From positions 332,659-396,658 of the forward strand of contig CAIIXF020000235.1 in the NCBI GenBank assembly GCA_903813345.2: a DNA stretch of 64,000 nt, written 5' to 3'. Under the pieces are notes generated by a model. The model searched no databases and had not been told where the DNA came from. It saw nothing but the letters and a program-made list of their open reading frames with translations. This document shows positions 55,331 through 64,000 of the stretch, in pieces. The translations under genes were made by a program, and so were the position numbers. Within the stretch, counting starts at the first letter, position 1. Each line of letters begins with the position of its first letter. The stretch is from Owenia fusiformis. Lineage: Eukaryota; Annelida; Polychaeta; Sabellida; Oweniidae.

Positions 55331-56884
55331 GTTTTTGAGAATGCATCAATGAATTCAGCTTCTGGATCTGGTCTCCAAGATGCGTACTTCCCAAGCTGAT
55401 TGTTCAATCTTGATGCGAACAAATCTAGAATTGGATTGGGAAACATGTCAATGTTGCAAATATCTGCAAAAACCTGTTCATCAAGCATCCATTCAGTCTC
55501 ATCATGGAAAATGCGAGACTCGGAATCAGCTTCGACATTTTCAATACCTGCAATGTGAGATGAAGACAGCCAAATGTCACGAAAAATACACCATTGCCAT
55601 ATTTGTTTGGCTAGAATATTGCAGTCAATAGATTTTGAGCCACCCATGTTGTTGACATATGTCATAGCTGTAGTGTTGTCAGTCTCGACTCTCACGTGTT
55701 TGTTTCTAACAGACCTACAAAAGGTTTTGAGTGCAAGAAATATTGCTAATAATTCCAGGTAATTAATATGGTGTCTAGACTCAACGTAGTTCCACCGTCC
55801 ACCAGTTCTGGTATTATTTGTCACATCAAACACACCCCATCCTGCCATGCTACTATCTGATCGCAATACATGCTGTGGGTCTATAACAGAGATAGGGTTA
55901 GTGGCATTTTTAATATGACGAATCCACCACCTGATTTCATTTTGTGCATCAAGATTCAATGCGATCTTCGTGTCAAAATTCCCACAGTTTTGGGATAAAG
56001 CTAACGATTTATTGTTATCCATGTGACGGTAATATAACCGACCATACCTGACACCAGGAAACGAAGCTACCAATGTTCCAATAAGTTTTGCAAGCTCTCT
56101 TATAGAGATCTTGTTTTTTCGACGCAACGTTTCAATGCATAGCGATTGAATAGCGACTGCTTTGGTTTCTGGTAACTTCACTTCCATGGTGTTAGAATTG
56201 ATTTCGAAACCAAGAAATTTGATTACCTGTTTTGGGATCAGATCACATTTTTCAGGATGTAGCATAAAACCAAGATGCTGTAGGTGGTCAATTGTTGTAG
56301 CAATGTTGCGTTTACATTCCTCATATGAGTCTGAAATCAAACAACAATCGTCGATGTAATAAACAGACATGAAACCTTCATTTCTCAGTTTTGCAAAAAC
56401 TGGCTTCATAATCTTAGTAAAAATGCGCGGTGCAGATGACAAGCCCTGCGCTAAACATGTGTATTGGTATATGGTATTTTTCCACTCAAACTGAAGGAAC
56501 TTCTGAGATGTCTCAGACACAGGTACGCTATAGTACGCGTCTTTTAGTCCAAGGTACTCATATAGCAATTTCCGGTTATCATGTTTATGACACTTTGAAA
56601 GTTTTCCATTTTGAAATGTGGAATTCCACATGTTCATTGAGATTTCTCAGATTCAGAATTGTTCTTTTTGTACCATCACTTTTAGGTGTGAGGAAAATTG
56701 AAGATAAATAGCCAATCTTTGAATGCTCAACTGGTTTTAAAATGCCTCTTTCGAGAAATTTTTGAATTTCGGCTTCTACAGCTGAGCATTCTGAATCTGA
56801 GAAAATCATTGGTCGTGGATGGTCAGATCGTGGGATAGCGTTAACATCGATAAATTCAATATCATATCCAGCTATTGCATTCAA
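54907..56884 (-). pseudogene. DIRS reverse transcriptase-RNase H-methyltransferase-like gene, frameshifted
   Basis: Two overlapping frames, 56585-56884 and 54907-56637, make one protein with a frameshift near 56590-56630. The first part holds R-G-I-L-K-P-V, F-L-T-P-K-S-D-G-T-K-R and I-L-N-L-R-x-L-N. The second part begins at L-K-D-A-Y-Y-S-V-P and has the active site Y-I-D-D, then L-G-F-M-L-H-P-E-K-C. RNase H follows with D-S-S-M-A-G-W-G, E-L-L-A-I and T-D-N-T-T-A. After that comes the DIRS-specific adenine-methyltransferase-like segment, D-L-F-A-S-R-L-N-N-Q and Y-A-F-P-P-F. The frame break lies between the L-N-L-R-x-L-N block and L-K-D-A-Y, so no full-length enzyme can be made. Confidence 0.88.
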
Positions 56885-57009
56885 AATAGTTTGATCAGAA
56901 GTGATTTTCTCCCATTCTGATTAGAAGTATTTCAATCTACCACCTTTGAAATGTTTTAATTGAGATCTAAGAAAATCTCTTACCTCACTAGGTTCATGAT
57001 CATTTGCAG

Positions 57010-58238
57010 CTACTTGTTGGACTGTTTGTTGTCCTGGTTCTGGGCCGTGTTGCCTCTTCCTTTTCCTCGAGAGGATTTGTTTTGGGCGTAACCCTGCCGC
57101 TGACTGTAGTTGCGATTCTGGCCTTGGCCTAAAAAATGATTCTGGCCTCGTCCACGTCCACGTGCGCACGTCCACGGTTTCCTCGGCCTCGATAACTGCC
57201 ACGATAACTGCCTCGAGACTGATTAAAGACGCTTGAGTTAATCTGGGTCTTATTCATTTCTGAAATATCCTTGACTCTCTTGGTAATGTCATCCCCAAAT
57301 AAAAATGTTGTTACAGGGGAGGTTTTGTCGCAGAGATGTTTGAAACTATGGGCAATGTCTGGTTTTATCAGTTCACGCCTTCTCATGTTAAACTTGTAGT
57401 TCGACAAACACATCATTTGGATGCTGTCATAAAGCAAATTTGCCATATTGCCAAATTGATCTTGGAATTCATCCGTCTTTCCTCCGACTGCAGTTTTCAG
57501 TGAATCCAATACCTCTAAGGCTCTAGAAGTAGCCACTATGGAACATATCATTGGCTTGAGAGCTTGTTGCATTTTGATGTCACTCGAGCGGACCTCACTA
57601 GAGATGCGGCTCCATATTTGTTCGTTCCCCCTAGCAGCACATACAAGAGGGGTATTCGAAGGGGTTTTGTAATCATCAAGTTTTTGGCTTTCTTCGTCTC
57701 CCTTCAAAACATTCTTTATTAGATCATTTAGTAGGCTTGACATAGCCTTGTTTAATGGTGGTCCTTGACCCTCATTTGATTTATTGACCTTTGATTGTAA
57801 CTGTTTCATTAGGTCGGAAGTATCCTCATTTTCACTGGATACTGTATCATTGTCTATACACGTTTGCATATCAGTTTTCATTTTCTTCACTGGTGTTTGA
57901 TCAGAATCATCATGATCATTATCATTATACGAATCATCATCATACTGGTCATATTCGTATCCACTTTGAATGGTTTCTTTTAAATCTTGCAATGAAGATG
58001 ACATCATTTCCGTCAAGTCACTCATGCCTGAAGAAATACTAGATGTTATAGCCTCCGTGATGTTTTTAATATCATCGTTCTTTCCTGATTTCCTAGGAAT
58101 TGTTTTTCGAGGCGTTTTCTTTTTTACACCTGATACAGACGGAGTTTCGTCTAGGATGGAATCATCTAAATCCATTTTCTCACATTCAGATGGGGTCTTG
58201 GCCCCTAATGGTTTATCTCTCACCATTTGTGAAGTCAT
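57010..58238 (-). pseudogene. DIRS gag-like gene, frameshifted near its 3' end
   Basis: 369 codons from 58238 to 57129, rich in Asp/Ser/Lys in the first half, ending in an R-G-S-Y-R-G-R-G-N-R-G-R tract. Near 57165 the natural frame is lost; another frame continues as R-G-R-G-R-G-Q-N-H-F and a Gln/Asn/Gly-rich tail to a TAG at 57010. This suggests a small indel in the repetitive CGTGGACGTGG tract. RG-rich tails are typical of DIRS gag proteins and bind RNA. No zinc knuckle seen. Confidence 0.7.
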
Positions 58239-58851
58239 TTTAGCTGTAACTTGCTAGTACTGTTTAGTAAATGCACTGATATTTAGCTGCTCAGAATGCG
58301 AAAACATGCAGCTTTTTTGAACAACTTATTTGCACGTAGGCTAGTGATATTGTAAGCATGTGCTCACGCGTAATATTCACTTTTACTTTATCGCAATTGG
58401 CTAACAAAAGAACCGTTTGACTGAAAACACAGTGGAGTGTGTGCAAGTGTGCAACGTAACTTTTAAACCAATCCAAGGCCTGGTTTATAGTTAATTAGCG
58501 TGTATTAAATACAACGCTCACTTGATCCCTATAGGAACAGTTATTCAATAGCGTATTCAATAAGTTAATAGATGTAAAACAAATCGCTATAACCTCTGAT
58601 CAGGTTTGAAGCGTTGTTATTTATCAATATAAATTGAAGGTTGAGATCTCAGATCTACAACAGTGAATACTATTTTCTGAAACAACCAGACTTGGCCGGT
58701 GTTCAGAATGTGTAATGATAAAAACACTACTTTCTTATCGTACATGAAATTCAGACGTACCGATCATAAATTCCATAAATACATATAAATATTTATCCCA
58801 TACTTGGACGTGTTACGGGTACATAAAGCCGGTTTGTAAAAACTTATATTT

Positions 58852-58925
58852 TGATCAGCGGGCAGATATAGCTTTACGTCCCGCTCCGAGCGGGCAGATA
58901 TAGTATATCTGCCCGCTACGTCATA
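58852..58925. repeat. GCGGGCAGATATA inverted repeat
   Basis: AGCGGGCAGATATAG occurs twice (58857, 58888), and the second copy is followed by its complement TATATCTGCCCGCT. It lies in the 5' untranslated part of the DIRS element. Confidence 0.65.
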
Positions 58926-59208
58926 ATCGCCGCTCGCATATTTGTTCATAATTTGTAACGTTCGCGTAATGACTGTAAACTACAATGGAGAAAACACAGA
59001 CAATCGGGATCTGTTTGATGGTTTAAAAAAGGGAAAGAGCATCCACTTAATCAATCAAAAATTCGAGAAAATAAATGTGGGAATATTTGAGAGAACAGGA
59101 AAATCAACCCACGGCCAAGAAAACAAAACTGGACATGAATATTCTAAAATATTTCCACGATTGAACAATGTAAACCAGATGGCCAAGATTGGTATGGGAT
59201 AAACATAT

Positions 59209-59345
59209 TATCCTATAGTCGGTTCAGGATATTGGGATTATCCCTTGGCCAATATAATATATTTTCCCTCGGGACCTGCGGCCCTCGGGCAAATATATTA
59301 TATTTGCCTCGGGATAATCCCAATATCCTGAACCTCATATAGGAT
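59209..59345. repeat. Long perfect-type hairpin in the DIRS 5' region
   Basis: TATCCTATA ... GGTTCAGGATATTGGGATTA at the left is mirrored by TAATCCCAATATCCTGAACC ... TATAGGATA at the right. An inner AATATAATATATTT also pairs. It looks like a nested MITE or an internal palindrome of the element. Confidence 0.75.
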
Positions 59346-59640
59346 AATCTCTATGTATGTGATATATGTGCACTGTGATATACTACCACCAGTAACACTA
59401 TCAATTGTGGAGTCTACAAATAGACGTCCACTCGGCTTGCATGTCAGCAAGAACTCTGATTGGCGCATGCGCAGAACTATCTCATGTAACCGGATATTGA
59501 GGTATTGTAAGGAGGTATAATTGTTTTCTGAATTGACAATAATAGTAAGTTGGCTCTTACTAATTATGCTGATTGTGCCTGTTTTAGAAGTTGGATGAAA
59601 ATGGAAAGTTTCCCATACTCGCTTGCCAGTTTGGTTTTCA

Positions 59641-59866
59641 TTTATGAAAACTTCATACCTTGGTAACCCAAGATGTGAAAACCTCATATACCTTAAATAT
59701 CCAAGATGTTTAAACTACCATGGTTATCCAAAATGGTATCTAAGATGTGAAAACTTCATACCTTGGTAATCTAAGATGTGAAAACGTCATACCTTTGTTA
59801 TCCAGTATGTGAAAACCTCGATTCATATCTTGGTAATCAAAGATTTGAAAACTTTATACCTCGGTA
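59641..59866 (-). repeat. Inverted copy of the 30-34-bp minisatellite
   Basis: Complement of the CACATCTTGGATTACCAAGG array at 25256-25480, in matching register. Confidence 0.75.
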
Positions 59867-61060
59867 ATCCAAGATGTGTTTTTGCTGACAGTGATCAACA
59901 ACGAACCCGTATTTAGGAAAACATCAGAGATGAATTAAATGAAGTATTGTAAAATGCCCATAAACTGAGCTTGAGGTTGTCTAATGGCTTTGCTATTTGT
60001 ATATGGTTTAATGGTAATAGTGCCTACGTGCCATAAAAATATATGCTATTTCAATCAAACCACAGAATATTAATCTATGGTTTTCAGTAACATTTCAAAA
60101 GCATAAAGACAGGGTCTGCATAAACAGATAATTTTATGCTGTTATTTCAACTATATTAATTAGTATATACAAAGCAAAATGAAACCACAGACCATAGTTT
60201 AATGTATTGAATAAATATTTATTTCCATCTTAAAAAGGCGTATTTATTCCACATTTGTCGTGTCCTTTGAACGGAGAAAAGTCAATCTAAAGGTAAGTTG
60301 AAAAATCTAGTTTTATTCAATGGAAATGACAAATGGCATTAAAATCGACAATAATTACCTATAAAATGTAACTCTTTAATCGCTCATTTGATATTGATCA
60401 ATATAATATAATGTAAATTTTAGCCTCTGACTAACTCCTCAAGAAATTTTTTTTATTGTTAGGTGTCATATTGTTAAGAAATGAAATACCTTTAAATGAT
60501 ATGTAATATATGACATGGATTAACATATAAATATATGTTTTTCTAACTTGGGTATTACTTTTTGGCCCACTCTCAATATAATGATCATATAATTATGAAG
60601 TATGGATGCCACCATCCAACAATGGACTCGACCTTTCGTGTACGGTTAAATGATGTAATTCAATGAAAAGTAAAATATCGAAAAAGCACTTCAGTTCGCC
60701 ATTTTTAAAAATAATGTAACTTGTTTGCCTGATACTGACCGGGTAATTGATTACATATTATATTCCAGACCGAAGCAGTTTCGCCCAGATTAGTGTGAAA
60801 GTGATTAACCATACGGATGTTTAACATAGAATCGTACTTGGCAATATGTAAGCACATTAATCAATGATTTTAGTTTTACCACAGAATATAGAACTTGATT
60901 TTGAATTGCAATATAAAAGCAGATCTTCTGTGAATTTAGGATCGCTGGTTGCGATTTTGACCTACCTCATATTGTTGTTTATCAAAAAGCAATTATAAAC
61001 TATTGATAATCAAGGCTATATCTTATTCCATTGCCAATAATTGATATTTCCTTGGTTTAG

Positions 61061-61664
61061 GTGTATTGTGTATTCACACGGGTAGAGCTGAAAAACAATG
61101 CAGAGGCTCTGTATGGAAGGAGACAGGTCAGAAATTTATATGTGTAAATATAAATTTGAATGTAAACATGATGGGTGTGGTGTGAGATCTTGCAACATGT
61201 CTTTACAATATATTCAGACATTCCAATTGGATCTCAACAAATCAGTTTAGAAAAGTATAGTGCGTTAAATGTATTCGTATATGAGTAGAAAAATGAAAAA
61301 TGTGCATTGACTGGGTAATGATACTATAATATATATGCAAAATATATGCTAAAGATATTTTGAAATGTAACAAAATAAAATAAAGTAATATAATTATATC
61401 TCTTATGTTTCTTTTGTACAGACACAGAAAATTTGGCGCTAGGGAAACCTTCCTCACAATCTTCGCAATTCGATGCTGGTCGTGCTGTTGACGGTGTTGA
61501 AGATGGTGACTGGGGCCATGGGTCATGTATGCACACAGACTTCGAGAACAAACCATGGTGGATGGTTGACCTACAGGCAGTTTATCCCATTGGATTTGTC
61601 AAGTTATCAAACAGACAGTGTGGGGAAGACAATTGCGGTGGTGGACACTCCGACATTGTTGAAG
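61061..61664 (+). CDS. Gene D': inverted copy of lectin gene D, two exons in the window
   Basis: Exons 61061-61126 (V-L-C-I-H-T-G-R-A-E-K-Q-C-R-G-S-V-W-K-E-T) and 61422-61664 (first half of a class I FTP domain: ENLALGKPSSQSS, VDGVEDGD, C-M-H-T, PWWMVDL, NRQCGEDNCGG, ending V-E-G before the GTGACC donor). Both are phase 1 to phase 1. The only coding difference noticed from gene D is Ser to Phe in the P-I-G-S-V-K-L strand (here P-I-G-F-V-K-L), a position that is Ser in every other family member. Remaining exons lie beyond the window, after the Harbinger element. No signal exon was found between 59.5 and 61.06 kb. Confidence 0.8.
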
Positions 61665-62775
61665 GTGACCATCAAGCTAATTTAGTTTAAACAGGCAATG
61701 CGCCTATTTTGAAGGAAAAGGGACAAAATATTATTTGAGACATGTCACTCACACAGTCAATCAAATATGATAAAAACTTTAATTTGGGTCAATACTGAAG
61801 TGAAAAAAAATTACTCGCATAGAAAACAGCATTTGCAGTTCAGAGATCAAAAGAAGTGAATTACCACTTTTCACAAAGTGTATGTTTTTAAATAACTCTT
61901 GGATTAAAAGGTGGCGCATGGCTGAAAATCCTATCATAAATGAATGGAAAATTAATGCAAACAACAATCTCATCTTTCTATGACATTGCTAAAAACTTGA
62001 CATATATAAATTGATAGATCAAAAATATTGTTTCATGATCTAGTGTCAACTCTGACGTGGTATGTACGTTTGAGCTGTTTTTGGTGTCAAATGAAAGATC
62101 ATATACTTATTTATCCATTGGAAATACAATGAAGATCAAAAGTGAGACTTCATTTACGCACTTTTTCCCTTTAAATACAATTAATTGAATATACAGACAG
62201 GTTCCCTGGCACTCAACATTCATATTACAGGTAATTCATGTTTGAATGGTCTGTTGGGTACATATATATATAAACACATATCGTTTAAGATTATGGTTAA
62301 GAAATTGCAAGAGTGGAGTTGAAAGTACAATGTAATCATCAAGCTATTTCAGCTGAATAACAATTTGTAGAACACTCAGTCTTGTTACTTGGCAATTTAC
62401 ACTCATTTGGCAGGAAAATTGTTATGTCAATCTATCAGATACATTAAACTGAGGTGGATCCCGTCTATGGCATTAATAGTTGAGAAATAGGGATCGAAAC
62501 CAGCCATAGTTTTCTCCTGATGACCATTGTGAATTGTTGTGTTTTATGGATTATGATGACGGCTTTGCGAACGGATGTTGACCCTTTGAATTGCCTATGG
62601 ACTTCGAGGCTGGATTTTATCTATCCCACATCATTTGAGACTGAATACTCTTTTATGAGTACTATTATCTACAACTATTTTTGATGTTATGAGTATTGGC
62701 TATCAATTTTTTTCATTTTTTCTTCAACGTGTATTGTAATGACTTCAATATGAATGAAATGTCCCTTGGTGTTCT

Positions 62776-64000
62776 GAGGCCTCATTATCATCTGGTCGCA
62801 ACGCAAAATCGCATGCGAATCGCATCGCAAGACATCGCAACGCAACTATTTCCCAAAAATGTTATTATCATTCCATCGCATCGCAAGTCTGACGCAAAGT
62901 TATCGATTTTCTGATCGCAACTAAACAAAAAGTTGCGACGACGTTTACCCTGTCGCAAATCAAATCGCAAATCTATGTTAATGGATATTTTGCGGTGTTT
63001 TATATCGGTCGTTTCACTACCTGTTAAGTATTAATCAATAGTATCGAAGTAATTGTTAAATTTTATTTATTTAATATGATTAAAATACACATTTAATTGA
63101 GCCTGTAAATCCTTAAAAATCACGTTTGTTTCTAAATATTGAGAACGCATCACATACTGTATACGTCTTAGATTGGTGCCTGCAATATTTCGTGCTCTTT
63201 GGAGCATAGGATTTTCGCCAATTAAATATTTATCTAGCTAATTAAGCTTGTTTGGTGAATTAATCTTGCCACTACTACACTAATGTTCTGAGTATTCCTA
63301 GTGTATATGTATCTCACCTACATCGTATGCAAAAGTACAAGAACACCAAGATGTTTCATTTTATTCTGGATCACCACAATCGTATTGGCCGAAGAGTATT
63401 TCGAGATAGGTTTATCCCACTCGATTCACTTAATGACATCGAGCTGCTCCAGAGATACAAAATGCCGAGAGCATTGTTAATAGAGGTTATAAACCTTTTT
63501 GAAGACGAACTGACACCAAAGAATAGGAACAATCATTTCATCCCGGGGTTTCTAAAAATGTTGATCACTATCAGATTCCTGGCAACTGGACAACTCCAAA
63601 TGTCATCAGGAGATACGTTTGGCATTAGCCAACCATACGTTTCCAATATGATTACAGAAGTTGTTACTATTATGGCAAGGTAAGTTAAGAATATGTAGTT
63701 TTCTTTATACTATGTTTTAAAAGATTCTGACAATTCGAAACGCATAATATCGAGTGCAAATCTCAAAGACATCGTGTCTTTGCCATTTAAACCAATTTCT
63801 CGGTAGATTTTCTCTATAATTGTTTGCTTTCAACACAAAACACGATTTTGTTTAATCAATGATACATTCACAACAATGTGCTAGAGCAAAGTAGTATGGC
63901 ACTTCATGAAATACATAATTGTCCCATTATTGTTGCAATGATGCATATCCTGGTAAGTTTTCATAAACAACACTATCTATATTTATTATTGGTATATCAA
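62776..64000 (+). mobile_element. Harbinger transposon, inverted copy, cut by the window end
   Basis: Begins with the same GAGGCCTCATTATCATC terminus and GCGATGCGA subterminal motifs as the element at 19720-22345. It continues through the HARBI1-like exon to the end of the window. Confidence 0.8.
63327..63679 (+). CDS. HARBI1-like transposase, N-terminal exon, inverted copy
   Basis: 117 codons to a GTAAGT donor, equal in length to the exon at 21442-21794 with one visible residue change (L-A-T-G-Q in place of L-A-S-G-Q). Later exons lie beyond the window or are deleted, as in the left copy. Confidence 0.8.

Larger units (their letters stand above)
53876..59516 (-). mobile_element. DIRS-type tyrosine-recombinase retrotransposon, 5.64 kb
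   Basis: 38-base inverted terminal repeats beginning ACCTCCTTACAATACCTCAA (53876-53913 and, inverted, 59479-59516). Inside, on the minus strand, are a gag-like gene, reverse transcriptase-RNase H-methyltransferase-like gene and tyrosine recombinase, in the order and overlap typical of DIRS elements. No target duplication is evident, as expected for recombinase-mediated insertion. It sits exactly at the AATTAT where the left arm continues into its tandem repeat. Frameshifts in gag and in the reverse transcriptase suggest this copy is inactive. Confidence 0.9.
59517..64000 (-). repeat. Right outer arm of the giant inverted repeat
   Basis: Reverse complement of 21121-25604 with no net length difference. 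Visible substitutions are few, for example Ser to Phe in the FTP domain I half and Ser to Thr in the HARBI1 exon. It continues past the window. Confidence 0.95.

Noticed and set aside
58942-59202. 86-codon plus-strand frame in the DIRS 5' region
   Set aside because: It is antisense to the element, has no recognised domain and lies in the untranslated leader. Kept only as a note.

Overview
This window is AT-rich eukaryotic DNA. It has short exons with GT/AG introns, mitochondrial-clan cytochrome P450 exons, secreted FTP (fucolectin/tachylectin-4/pentraxin) domain genes, and LTR, DIRS, LINE, Harbinger and mariner-type transposons. That fits a marine invertebrate bilaterian; a hemichordate, mollusc or similar lineage is possible, but the species is not determinable from the sequence alone. 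Two runs of exactly 500 N (17818-18317 and 40501-41000) show it is a scaffold with gaps of unknown true size.

Layout. 1-1.85 kb: 3' end of an FTP lectin gene (gene A, +). 2.1-12.3 kb: a complete, very young 10.2-kb LTR retrotransposon with about 2.65-kb LTRs that carries only a gag-like gene. 14.2-16 kb: the first three coding exons of a mitochondrial-type P450 whose haem-binding half is absent. 16.3-17.8 kb: a fibrinogen-like fragment and a mariner fragment beside a gap. 18.5-24.1 kb: FTP lectin gene D (-) with a Harbinger element in an intron. 25.3-30.5 kb: minisatellite, tandem duplication with hairpins, and MITEs. 30.9-34.0 kb: complete FTP-FTP lectin gene B (+). 35.1-38.6 kb: complete F5/8C-FTP-FTP lectin gene C (+). 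38.8-40.5 kb: foldback repeats running into the gap. 41.9-45.4 kb: a LINE (-). 47-53.8 kb: an inverted copy of 28.4-35.0 kb with lectin gene B' (-), broken by a transposon. 53.9-59.5 kb: a DIRS-type tyrosine-recombinase retrotransposon (-). 59.5-64 kb: an inverted, nearly identical copy of 21.1-25.6 kb with lectin gene D' (+) and the Harbinger element.

Two themes dominate. First, there is a cluster of secreted lectin-like genes with a strict exon grammar: a 37-nt signal-peptide exon, a 60-66-nt exon ending in a C-x-G-[ST]-[VI]-W-x-E-T motif, an optional F5/8C module, then a class I and a class II FTP domain. Each FTP domain is split at the same place by a phase-1 intron. Second, there is a giant inverted duplication around a gap. 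Its outer arms show no net length change over 4.4 kb, while its inner arms differ by several transposon insertions. It is either a real segmental palindrome or two haplotypes scaffolded head to head.
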